The notes beneath the pieces are model-generated. The model searched no databases. It saw only the letters and a list, made by a program, of their open reading frames with translations, and was not told the DNA's origin. The position numbers were made by a program, and so were the translations under genes. From NCBI GenBank assembly GCA_020161065.1, contig JAIUPH010000031.1:1-64000 (forward strand): a DNA stretch of 64,000 bases. The letters run 5' to 3'. The stretch is from Pseudomonadota bacterium. GTDB lineage: Bacteria; Pseudomonadota; Gammaproteobacteria; Burkholderiales; Burkholderiaceae_C. Each line of letters opens with the position of its first letter. The stretch's first letter is position 1. This document shows positions 55,788 to 63,271 of the stretch, piece after piece.

Positions 55788-56410
55788 ACACCAGATCCAC
55801 TTCTCTGCGGCTGCTGGCCGCCTCGCTGGCCACCGCGGCCACGCTGGGCGCGCTGGCCGGCTGCGCGCCGCTGCTGGTGGGCGGCGCGATGCTCGGCGGC
55901 ACCATGATGTTCGTCGACCGCCGCACCTCCGGCACGCAGGTGGAAGACCAGGCCATCGAGCTGAAGGCCGCGGCGCGCGTGCGCGAGCTGGCGCTGTCGG
56001 CCAACGTCAACATCACCAGCTACAACCGCCTGGTGCTGATCACCGGCGAAGTGCCCAGCGAGGCCGACAAGGTGGCCGTCGAGCAGGTGGTCAGCAAGGT
56101 CGAGGCGGTGCGCTCGGTGGTCAACGACCTGGCGATCGGCGAAGCCAGCGGCGTCGGCTCGCGCGCCAGCGACAGCGTCATCTCCGGCAAGGTCAAGGCC
56201 TCGTTCGTCGACGCCAAGGACCTGCAGGCGCAGGCGGCCAAGGTCGTCACCGAGCGCGGCGTGGTCTACCTGATGGGCCGCGTCACCGAGCGCGAGGCGA
56301 CGCGCTTCGCCGACGTGGCGCGCTCGGTCGACGGCGTCAAGAAGGTCGTGCGCGTGTTCGAGATCCTGACCGAGGCCGAGCTGGCCACGATTCAGCCCAA
56401 GTCGAACTGA
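55784..56410 (+). CDS. dolP: BON-domain lipoprotein (DolP/YraP-like)
   Basis: 208 residues; the ATG overlaps the diaA stop. The signal peptide ends in the lipobox LAGC (Cys27). Two BON domains follow: VRELALSANVNITSYNRLVLITGEV with VEAVRSVVNDLAIG, and VISGKVKASFVDAKDLQAQAAKVV with VKKVVRVFEIL. DolP supports outer-membrane integrity and BAM complex function in E. coli. It ends the rsmI-yraN-diaA-dolP cluster, 10 nt before the convergent dehydrogenase. Confidence 0.94.
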   Translation: MNTRSTSLRLLAASLATAATLGALAGCAPLLVGGAMLGGTMMFVDRRTSGTQVEDQAIELKAAARVRELALSANVNITSYNRLVLITGEVPSEADKVAVEQVVSKVEAVRSVVNDLAIGEASGVGSRASDSVISGKVKASFVDAKDLQAQAAKVVTERGVVYLMGRVTEREATRFADVARSVDGVKKVVRVFEILTEAELATIQPKSN

Positions 56411-56420
56411 AGCCTGCGCG

Positions 56421-57314
56421 CTAGGCCAGGCGTCGGATCAGGCTGGAGGTGTCCCAGCGGCCGCCGCCCTGCGCCTGCACGTCGGCGTAGAACTGGTCGA
56501 CCAGCGCCGTCACCGGCAGCTTGGCGCCGTTGCGGCGCGCTTCGTCGAGCACCAGGCCGAGGTCCTTGCGCATCCAGTCGACGGCAAAGCCGAAGTCGAA
56601 TCGGCCGTCGACCATGGTCTTGCCGCGGTTGTCCATCTGCCAGCTTTGCGCCGCGCCCTTGCCGATGACCTCCAGCACCTGCTTCATGTCCAGCCCCGAG
56701 CGCTGGCCGAAGGCGATGGCTTCGGCCAGGCCCTGCACCAGCCCGGCGATGCAGATCTGGTTGACCATCTTGGCCAGCTGGCCGGCGCCGCTGGCGCCGA
56801 GCAGGGTCACGGCCTTGGCGTAGTTCAGCGCCAGCGGCTTCATCGCGTCGAACGGCGCGGCGTCGCCGCCGCACATCACCGTCAGCGCGCCGTTGACGGC
56901 GCCGGCCTGGCCGCCGGAGACCGGCGCGTCGACGAAGGCCAGGCCTTGGCCGGCGGCGATGCCGTGCAGCTCGCGCGCCACCGTGGCCGAGGCGGTGGTG
57001 TGGTCGACGAACACCGCGCCCTTGGCCATGCCGGCAAAGGCGCCGTGCTCGCCCAGCACCACCGAGCGCAGGTCGTCGTCGTTGCCGACGCAGGCGAAGA
57101 CGAACTCGGCGCCCTGCGCGGCCTCGCGCGGCGTGGCGGCCGACGCGCCGCCGTACTCGCGCACCCAGGCCTCGGCCTTGGCCGCCGTGCGGTTGTAGAC
57201 GGTGACGCGGTGCCCGGCGCGCGCCAGGTGGCCGGCCATCGGATGGCCCATCACGCCCAGGCCCAGGAAGGCGACACGGCGCGGCGATTGCGGTTCGTAG
57301 GTGCGGGTGCTCAT
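56421..57314 (-). CDS. NAD(P)-dependent 3-hydroxyisobutyrate dehydrogenase-family enzyme
   Basis: 297 residues from ATG 57314. The Rossmann fold opens with VAFLGLGVMGHPMAGHLARAGH; FVDAPVSGGQAGAVNGALTVMCGG and the catalytic-type KMVNQICIAG follow, with a helical C-terminal domain ending in SSLIRRL. The family reduces or oxidises 3-hydroxyacids (3-hydroxyisobutyrate, tartronate semialdehyde, glyoxylate reductase). Substrate not determined; the short-type conserved Lys in GQLAKMVNQ is intact. It is convergent with dolP and precedes a tandem repeat. Confidence 0.92.
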   Translation of the reverse strand: MSTRTYEPQSPRRVAFLGLGVMGHPMAGHLARAGHRVTVYNRTAAKAEAWVREYGGASAATPREAAQGAEFVFACVGNDDDLRSVVLGEHGAFAGMAKGAVFVDHTTASATVARELHGIAAGQGLAFVDAPVSGGQAGAVNGALTVMCGGDAAPFDAMKPLALNYAKAVTLLGASGAGQLAKMVNQICIAGLVQGLAEAIAFGQRSGLDMKQVLEVIGKGAAQSWQMDNRGKTMVDGRFDFGFAVDWMRKDLGLVLDEARRNGAKLPVTALVDQFYADVQAQGGGRWDTSSLIRRLA

Positions 57315-57366
57315 CGACAGTCCTTCGGGCTACGCCCTCCGGATTCGCCCTGCGGCGGCCCGGCGG

Positions 57367-57496
57367 GCTCATAAGGCAACCTCCGCGCTTGCGCGCTCCG
57401 GTATGAGCGCTTGGGAGCGGCCCTGCGCGCTCATAAGGCAACCTCCGCGCTTGCGCGCTCCGGTATGAGCGCTTGGGAGCGGCCCTGCGCGCTCAT
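57367..57496. repeat. 62-bp tandem direct repeat, two perfect copies plus a partial
   Basis: Two perfect 62-bp copies (57367-57428 and 57429-57490) are followed by the first six bases of a third (57491-57496). Each copy contains arms GCTCATA and TATGAGC around a GC-rich centre, so it can form hairpins. It lies 5' of the hydroxyisobutyrate dehydrogenase-family gene and 3' of the large lipoprotein gene, both on the minus strand. No coding content is credible. Confidence 0.93.
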
Positions 57497-57531
57497 GGGG
57501 GCGATGCTGCCACGAAGCACCCGCGCGCCGC

Positions 57532-59268
57532 TCAAGGCTGCGTCACCGACAGCAGGAAGCTCTTGCTCGCCGGCAGGATCAGCGGCGAGAAGCCCATGCC
57601 GCGCATCGTCAGCACCGTCCACTGGCTGACGTTCTCGGTGGCGCCGGCCGAGTTGACGGCCGCGCCCGGCTGGCGCGTGCTGTAGCCGTTGCGCGGGCTG
57701 TTGACGGCGATGGTCTCGGGCCGCGTGGTGCTCTGCCCCACCGTGCCGGCCTGGCGCAGGTAGCTGCCGGCCGCGGCGTCGACGCTGGTGATGGTGTTGG
57801 CGCTCGCGCTGAGGGCGGCGGGCGCCAGCAGGTTCTGGTTGACGGTCAGGTTCCAGCTCGCCGATGCGGTGCCCGCCGTGGGCAGCGTGAGCGTGCGCGG
57901 CCGCGTGTGGAAGCCGAAGCTGCCATCGCCGCCGACGTGCATCAGCATCAGCTCGCCGTTGCCGGCGCGGAACGCGAACACGCGCGTGTCGGCAGTGCCG
58001 CCGGCCGTCTCGGCACCGTCGAAGCCGCCGGCGGCGTTCACGCGCAGCACGCCGGCATTGCCCGCGCTGCCGCTGGGCGTGTTGCAGTCATCGGTCTTGA
58101 TGCTCCAGGTACTGCTGTTGCCGCACGCCAGCGTCTGCGTCGCGGTGCCGTCGGCGGCCAGGTGCACCGACCCGGCCGTTCCCGTGTACGTGCTGCCGTC
58201 GCGCTCCAGCCCGATGCTGTTCCAGTCGCCCGCCAGCTCGGCCAGCGTGTGGCTTTGCTTGGGCACGGCGATGGCGACGTGGTTGCTGCCGCCGTCGGCG
58301 TAGCGCCAGACGATGAGGCCGGACTGCGCCACCAGCACTTGCGAGGTGCCGGCATCGGCCGTGTAGGCGCAGCCGGTGGTGGCGGTGAGCGTGCTCGTCG
58401 AGCCGTCGTCAAAGCGGGCGGTCAGCGCGGCCGCGTCGACCACCATCTCGCCGGCCTGGTCGGCCAGCGTCGCGCTCGGGAAGGGCCCGATGACGCTGTA
58501 GGTGCCGCTGCGCAGCGCGCCGCAGCCGGCAGCCGCCGGCTGCAGGCGCAGCTCGGTGGGCAGCGACGCGGTGCCGCTGCCGGCGGTCTTGCCGGCGCTG
58601 AAGGCGGCCTCGGCCACGTAGGCCTTGGTCCAGGCGCTCAGGGTCGTGCCGCCGGTCGCCAGCGCGGCCTGCAAGCGGTCCAGCGCCTGGTCGTAGCCGT
58701 CGCCGGCGGTACTGCCGTTGCGGGCCACCAGCGGGCCGCCGCTGGCATCGGCCACGGCGCCGACGTCCACGCCGCCGGCCTTGAGCTTGGCGGCCACGGC
58801 CGTCTGCGCGGTCGCCACCGCCGAGGCGCTGAGCGCCCCCGCGGCCGTCGCGTCATAACTCGAATAATAGGTGGCAGGCGCATCGAGCGCGTGTTGCGCG
58901 ACGACCAGCTCGGTCAGCGGCGTCAGGTTGATGCGCGCGCTGCTGCCGCTGGCGGTGGACACGCCGTGCAGCACCACGCCGTCTTTGCTGGCGCGCGCCA
59001 CGCAGGGCAGCACGCCGTCGACGATGCTGACGCTGTAGCTGCCGTCGGCCGCGGTGGTGGCGCTGGCGCTGCCGGTGGCGCACTTGATGTCGACGCTGGC
59101 GTTGGCCAGCGCCGCGCCGCTGGCCGCGGTGCCGGTGATGGCCAGCTCGGGCGGGCCGTCGCCGCCGCAGGCCGCGGCCAGGCCGGCACAGGCCAGCGCG
59201 GCGACGAGCGTGCGCAAGGCGGACGAGGGATGACGGGACGAACGAAGCGTGTCGTGGTGGCGGTTCAT
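57532..59268 (-). CDS. Large hypothetical lipoprotein with Ig-like N-terminal domain
   Basis: 578 residues from ATG 59268 with AGGAGGAG about 7 nt upstream. The signal peptide ends in LAAAC (Cys34). Residues about 40-100 resemble a carboxypeptidase-regulatory-like or prealbumin-like domain (ITGTAASGAALANASVDIKCATG). The rest is rich in Gly, Ser, Thr and Ala, with many short beta-strands and scattered cysteines (for example CGALRSGTYSV, TGCAYTADAG, ACGNSS); it may be a surface beta protein. Not recognised further. The gene faces the pil genes with a 208-nt spacer. Confidence 0.7.
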   Translation of the reverse strand: MNRHHDTLRSSRHPSSALRTLVAALACAGLAAACGGDGPPELAITGTAASGAALANASVDIKCATGSASATTAADGSYSVSIVDGVLPCVARASKDGVVLHGVSTASGSSARINLTPLTELVVAQHALDAPATYYSSYDATAAGALSASAVATAQTAVAAKLKAGGVDVGAVADASGGPLVARNGSTAGDGYDQALDRLQAALATGGTTLSAWTKAYVAEAAFSAGKTAGSGTASLPTELRLQPAAAGCGALRSGTYSVIGPFPSATLADQAGEMVVDAAALTARFDDGSTSTLTATTGCAYTADAGTSQVLVAQSGLIVWRYADGGSNHVAIAVPKQSHTLAELAGDWNSIGLERDGSTYTGTAGSVHLAADGTATQTLACGNSSTWSIKTDDCNTPSGSAGNAGVLRVNAAGGFDGAETAGGTADTRVFAFRAGNGELMLMHVGGDGSFGFHTRPRTLTLPTAGTASASWNLTVNQNLLAPAALSASANTITSVDAAAGSYLRQAGTVGQSTTRPETIAVNSPRNGYSTRQPGAAVNSAGATENVSQWTVLTMRGMGFSPLILPASKSFLLSVTQP

Positions 59269-59476
59269 GAAAAGGCTCCTCCTGGCCGAGCGGGCGACGC
59301 GGGGATCGCGCCGCTGCCGGCTCGTGGAGGCGCACTCTCGGGGTCCGGGCCGCGTGCGTCGTCGTTCATGCGAACGAGTTGCGCCGGCGCCGTCCGCCGG
59401 AGGATGGACGGTGTGCGGTGGACGATGGACGCGGCGGTGCGCGCCGCCGCCGCCGCCGCAGCGGCGGCTCAGGCCG
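59269..59476. other. 208-nt spacer between large lipoprotein gene and pilU
   Basis: GC-rich spacer with a direct near-repeat GGATGGACGGTGTGCGGTGGACGATGGAC-like stretch (GGATGGAC and CGATGGAC at about 59402 and 59424) and a run of GCC/CGC triplets at about 59445-59470. No gene or convincing promoter seen. The AGGAGGAG at its left end is the ribosome site of the lipoprotein gene. Confidence 0.5.
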
Positions 59477-60679
59477 CTATTGCGGCCGCAGGTCGGTGGC
59501 GCGGCGGCCCGGCGTCAGCTTGGCCGCGTCGGCCTGCGGGTCGCCGACGATGGCCATGTGCTCGGTGCCGGCGGCCAGGTCGGGGTTGCGCGCGCGCTGG
59601 CTCTTGAGCTTGATCTGCAGCCGCAGGTCGTTCACCGAATCGGCGTTGCGCAGCGCGTCTTCCAGCGTGACCATGTTCGCTTCGTACAGGTTGAACAGCG
59701 CCTGGTCGAAGGTCTGCATGCCCAGCTCGCCCGAGCGCTTCATCAGCTCTTTCAGCTCGCCGACCTCGCCCTTGAAGATCATGTCCGAGACCAGCGGCGT
59801 GTTGAGCAGGATCTCCACCGCCGCCACGCGGCCGCGGCCTTCCTGGCGCGGCAGCAGCCGCTGCGAGACCAGCGCCTTGAGGTTGAGCGACAAGTCCATC
59901 AACAGCTGCGCGCGCCGCTCTTCGGGGAAGAAGTTGATGATGCGGTCCAGCGCCTGGTTGGCGCTGTTGGCGTGCAGCGTGGCCATGCACAGGTGGCCGG
60001 TCTCGGCGAAGGCCACCGCGTGCTCCATGGTCTCGCGGTCGCGGATCTCGCCCATCAGGATGACGTCGGGCGCCTGGCGCAGCGTGTTCTTCAGCGCGAT
60101 GCCCCAGCCGTCGGTGTCGATGCCCACCTCGCGCTGGGTGACGATGCAGTTCTTGTGCGGGTGCACGAACTCCACCGGGTCTTCGATGGTGATGATGTGG
60201 CCGAAGCTGTTCTCGTTGCGGAAGTCGACCATCGCCGCCAGCGAGGTGCTCTTGCCCGAGCCGGTGGCGCCGACGAAGATGACCAGCCCGCGCTTGGTCA
60301 TCGCCACGTCCTTCAGGATCACCGGCAACTGCAGGCTGTCGATGGTCGGCAGCGTCTGCGGGATGGTGCGGAACACCAGGCCCACGTTGCTTTGCTGGAT
60401 GAAGGCGTTGACGCGAAAGCGCCCCACGCCCTGCGGGCTGATCGCGAAGTTGCACTCCTTGGTGCGCTCGAACTCGGCGGCCTGCTTGTCGTTCATCACC
60501 GAGCGCGCCAGCTGCAGCGTGTGCTGGCCGCTCAGCGGCTGCGGGCTGACCTTGGTGATCTTGCCGTCGACCTTGATGGCCGGCGGAAAGTCGGCGGTAA
60601 GGAACAGGTCCGACCCGTTGCGGCTGATCATCAGCCGCAGCAGGTCGTTGACGAACTTCGAGGCCTGGTCACGTTCCAT
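59477..60679 (-). CDS. pilU: Twitching motility retraction ATPase PilU
   Basis: 400 residues from ATG 60679 (ATG 60703 also in frame). It begins ERDQASKFVNDLLRLMISRNGSDLFLT; the secretion ATPase core has GATGSGKSTSLAAMVDFRNEN (Walker A), TIEDPVEFVHPHKNC, MGEIRDRETMEHAVAFAETGHL and MATLHANSANQALDRI. The longer C-terminal tail relative to PilT and the ISRNGSDLFLT start distinguish PilU. It works with PilT to retract type IV pili. pilT lies just upstream on the same strand. Confidence 0.94.
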   Translation of the reverse strand: MERDQASKFVNDLLRLMISRNGSDLFLTADFPPAIKVDGKITKVSPQPLSGQHTLQLARSVMNDKQAAEFERTKECNFAISPQGVGRFRVNAFIQQSNVGLVFRTIPQTLPTIDSLQLPVILKDVAMTKRGLVIFVGATGSGKSTSLAAMVDFRNENSFGHIITIEDPVEFVHPHKNCIVTQREVGIDTDGWGIALKNTLRQAPDVILMGEIRDRETMEHAVAFAETGHLCMATLHANSANQALDRIINFFPEERRAQLLMDLSLNLKALVSQRLLPRQEGRGRVAAVEILLNTPLVSDMIFKGEVGELKELMKRSGELGMQTFDQALFNLYEANMVTLEDALRNADSVNDLRLQIKLKSQRARNPDLAAGTEHMAIVGDPQADAAKLTPGRRATDLRPQ

Positions 60680-60758
60680 GAAAAAGGCTCCGTCGCGCCA
60701 CATGCGGCGCCATCCAAGCGGCCGCCTCGGGTCCGGCTCTGCCGGCCCGCTGGCGGCG

Positions 60759-60792
60759 CCCCCTCGAGGGGGAGGCGCCGAAGGCGCTTCGG
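60759..60792. repeat. Palindrome plus hairpin in pilT-pilU spacer
   Basis: A perfect 14-bp palindrome CCCCCTCGAGGGGG (60759-60772) is followed by the CCGAAG-GCG-CTTCGG hairpin (60778-60792) that also occurs at 45307. The 21-nt identity (60777-60797 with 45306-45326) and similar GC palindromes at 10137 suggest dispersed repeats. Located between the pilT stop and the pilU start; it may attenuate pilU transcription. Confidence 0.6.
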
Positions 60793-60803
60793 GGGTGTGT
60801 CAT

Positions 60804-61847
60804 TTATCCGGGGAAGTTTTCCGGAATCTTGGCCTTGCCGCGCGCCTCGGCCGGCGAGACCACGTTGCGGCGCACCAGGTCGGCGAGGTTCTGGTCCAAC
60901 GTCTGCATGCCCAGGCTCTGGCCGGTCTGGATCGAGCTGTACATCTGCGCGATCTTGTTCTCGCGGATCAGGTTCTTGATCGCGCTGGTGGCGATCATGA
61001 TCTCGTGCGCCGCCACGCGGCCGCTGCCGTCCTTGAGCTTGCACAGCGTCTGCGAGATCACCGCCACCAGCGATTCCGACAGCATCGCGCGCACCATCTC
61101 CTTCTCGGCCGCGGGGAAGACGTCGACCACGCGGTCGATGGTCTTGGCGGCGCTGCTGGTGTGCAGCGTGCCGAACACCAGGTGGCCGGTCTCGGCCGCG
61201 GTCAGCGCCAGGCGGATGGTCTCCAGGTCGCGCATTTCGCCGACCAGGATGGCGTCGGGGTCCTCGCGCAGCGCGCTGCGCAGCGCGTTGGCGAAGCTCA
61301 GCGTGTGCGGCCCCACCTCGCGCTGGTTGATCAGGCACTTCTTGCTCTCGTGCACGAACTCGATCGGGTCTTCCACCGTCAGCACGTGGCCGTACTCGTT
61401 CTCGTTGAGGTGGTTGACCATCGCCGCCAGCGTGGTGCTCTTGCCCGAACCGGTGGGCCCGGTGACCAGCACCAGGCCGCGCGGCTTGAGCGACAGCTCG
61501 GCAAACACCTTGGGCGCGGCCAGCTGCTCCAGCGTGAGGATCTTGCTGGGAATGGTGCGGAACACCGCGCCGGCGCCGCGGTTCTGGTTGAAGGCGTTGA
61601 CGCGAAAGCGCGCCAGGCCCTGGATCTCGAACGAGAAGTCGCACTCCAGCGTGTCTTCGTACTGCTTGCGCTGGGCATCGTTCATGATGTCGTACACCAT
61701 GTCGTGCACGTCCTTGTGCTCCAGCGGGTCGACGTTGATGCGCCGCACGTCACCGTGCACGCGGATCATCGGCGGCAGCCCGGCCGACAAGTGCAGGTCC
61801 GAAGCCTTGTTCTTGACCGAGAAGGCCAGCAACTGGGTGATGTCCAT
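60804..61847 (-). CDS. pilT: Twitching motility retraction ATPase PilT
   Basis: 347 residues from ATG 61847 (MDITQLLAFSVKNKASDLHLS, the family's usual start; an ATG two codons earlier is also in frame). Walker A GPTGSGKSTTLAAMVNHLNEN, TVEDPIEFVHESKKCL, VGEMRDLETIRLALTAAETGH and the His-box LVFGTLHTSSAAKTIDRVVDVF are present. PilT depolymerises type IV pili. Divergent from yggS, as in many relatives; the intergenic stretch (61848-61929) is G-rich. Confidence 0.97.
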   Translation of the reverse strand: MDITQLLAFSVKNKASDLHLSAGLPPMIRVHGDVRRINVDPLEHKDVHDMVYDIMNDAQRKQYEDTLECDFSFEIQGLARFRVNAFNQNRGAGAVFRTIPSKILTLEQLAAPKVFAELSLKPRGLVLVTGPTGSGKSTTLAAMVNHLNENEYGHVLTVEDPIEFVHESKKCLINQREVGPHTLSFANALRSALREDPDAILVGEMRDLETIRLALTAAETGHLVFGTLHTSSAAKTIDRVVDVFPAAEKEMVRAMLSESLVAVISQTLCKLKDGSGRVAAHEIMIATSAIKNLIRENKIAQMYSSIQTGQSLGMQTLDQNLADLVRRNVVSPAEARGKAKIPENFPG

Positions 61848-61929
61848 TGCCATGGAGAAGGGCGCCGGCGGGCGCGGTCGAGAATGCGTGGATGCGCCGC
61901 GGGCGCATGGGGGAGGGGTGCGGGGGATT

Positions 61930-62625
61930 ATGGGCAGCATCGGAAGCAACCTGCAAGACGTGAGGCAGCGCATCGCCCGCGCCTGCCAGAGCGCCGGCCG
62001 CAGCGAGAACAGCGTCACGCTGCTGGCGGTGAGCAAGACGTTTCCAGGCGACGCGGTGCGCGCGGCGCATGCCGCCGGCCAGCAGGCCTTCGGCGAGAAC
62101 TACGTGCAGGAAGCGCTGGCCAAGATCGCCGCGCTGGCCGACCTGCGGCCGCAACTGCAATGGCACTTGATCGGCCCGCTGCAAAGCAACAAGACGCGGC
62201 CGGTGGCCGAGGCCTTCGACTGGGTGCACTCGGTCGACCGCCTGAAGATCGCCCAGCGCCTGGCAGAGCAGCGCCCGAGCGGCTTGCCGCCGCTGCAGTT
62301 GTGCCTGCAGGTCAACATCAGCGGCGAGGCCAGCAAGAGCGGCCTGCTGCCGGCCGAGGTGCCGGCCGTGGCCGCCGCGGTGGCCGCGCTGCCGCCCGAG
62401 CGCGTGCGCCTGCGCGGGTTGATGGCCATCCCCGAGCCGGCGGCCGACCTCGAAGCCCAGCGCCGACCGCACCGTGCCTTGCGCGAGCTGCTGAACGCGC
62501 TGCGCGACGCGCACGGGCTCGAACTGGACACGCTGTCGATGGGCATGAGCGCCGACCTCGAAGCCGCGGTGCTGGAAGGCGCCACGCTGGTGCGCGTGGG
62601 CACGGCGATCTTCGGCGCTCGCTGA
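61930..62625 (+). CDS. yggS: PLP-homeostasis protein YggS (PLPBP)
   Basis: 231 residues from ATG 61930. The PLP-binding alanine-racemase-like barrel shows VTLLAVSKTFPGDAVRAA with the PLP Lys, FGENYVQEALAKI, WHLIGPLQSNKTRPV, VNISGEASKSGL and LDTLSMGMSADLEAAVLEGATLVRVGTAIFG. The family controls pyridoxal phosphate levels and is almost always next to pilT in proteobacteria. The coding end and stop are part of a 16-bp triplication. Confidence 0.97.
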   Translation: MGSIGSNLQDVRQRIARACQSAGRSENSVTLLAVSKTFPGDAVRAAHAAGQQAFGENYVQEALAKIAALADLRPQLQWHLIGPLQSNKTRPVAEAFDWVHSVDRLKIAQRLAEQRPSGLPPLQLCLQVNISGEASKSGLLPAEVPAVAAAVAALPPERVRLRGLMAIPEPAADLEAQRRPHRALRELLNALRDAHGLELDTLSMGMSADLEAAVLEGATLVRVGTAIFGAR

Positions 62626-62657
62626 CTTCGGCGCTCGCTGACTTCGGCGCTCGCTGA
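62610..62657. repeat. 16-bp perfect triplication over the yggS stop codon
   Basis: CTTCGGCGCTCGCTGA occurs three times in tandem (62610-62625, 62626-62641, 62642-62657). The first copy ends the yggS frame with its TGA; because the unit is not a multiple of three, the later copies have TGA in other frames. It reflects replication slippage at the end of the gene. Confidence 0.93.
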
Positions 62658-62679
62658 CGGCCCTTGGCCCTTGCCGCGG

Positions 62680-63168
62680 CTACAGCGGAATCTGCGCCGT
62701 GTTCTTCACCTCTTCCATCACCGCGTAGGTGCGCGTCTCGCGCACGCCGGGCAGCGTCCAGATCACGCTGCCGATGAACTGGCGGTAGGCCGCCATGTCG
62801 GAGACGCGGGTCTTCAGCAGGTAGTCGAAGCCGCCGGCCACGAGGTGCGCTTCGAGGATCTCGGGGCGCGCCTGCACGGCGGCGCGGAAGTTGTCCATCA
62901 CGTCGTGCACGGTGCGGTCGAGCAGCACTTCGACGAAGACCAGCAGCCCGGCGTCGAGCTTGGCCGGGTTCAGCCTCGCTTCGTAGCCGAGGATGAAACC
63001 GTCGCGCGTGAGGCGCTTCACGCGCTCCAGCACCGCGGTGGGCGACAGGTGCACCAGTTCCGCGAGCTTGAGATTGCTGATGCGGCCGTCGGCCTGCAGC
63101 ACGCGCAGGATGCGGGCGTCGATCTTGTCGATGCCACGCTCGGCGCGGCTGCCGTCGGTCGAATCCAT
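62680..63168 (-). CDS. Lrp/AsnC-family transcriptional regulator (probable PutR)
   Basis: 162 residues from ATG 63168; an in-frame upstream extension is possible. The N-terminal helix-turn-helix (DKIDARILRVLQADGRISNLKLAELVHLSP, then VLERVKRLTRDGFILGY) and the C-terminal RAM/ACT-like ligand domain (GLLVFVEVLLDRT, HLVAGGFDYLLKTRVSD) are typical. It is divergent from putA, the arrangement of the proline-responsive activator PutR that induces proline breakdown. The name rests on context. Confidence 0.9.
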   Translation of the reverse strand: MDSTDGSRAERGIDKIDARILRVLQADGRISNLKLAELVHLSPTAVLERVKRLTRDGFILGYEARLNPAKLDAGLLVFVEVLLDRTVHDVMDNFRAAVQARPEILEAHLVAGGFDYLLKTRVSDMAAYRQFIGSVIWTLPGVRETRTYAVMEEVKNTAQIPL

Positions 63169-63224
63169 GCCGAATGATTCTCCATGACGAGGGGTCAAGA
63201 CCGCATCCTTCTCCAGCGGCAGGC

Positions 63225-63232
63225 GAATATTC
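63225..63232. promoter_or_regulatory. AT-rich palindrome in the Lrp/putA divergent spacer
   Basis: GAATATTC, an 8-bp palindrome in an otherwise GC-rich 103-nt spacer, lies 40 nt before the putA ATG. AT-rich inverted repeats are typical of Lrp-type binding sites and AATATT can also serve as a -10. It is a candidate operator for the neighbouring Lrp-family regulator. Confidence 0.45.
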
Positions 63233-63271
63233 TGCGCGTCCTGCGCTTCAGCTTCGCCGAGGTCGAACCCC

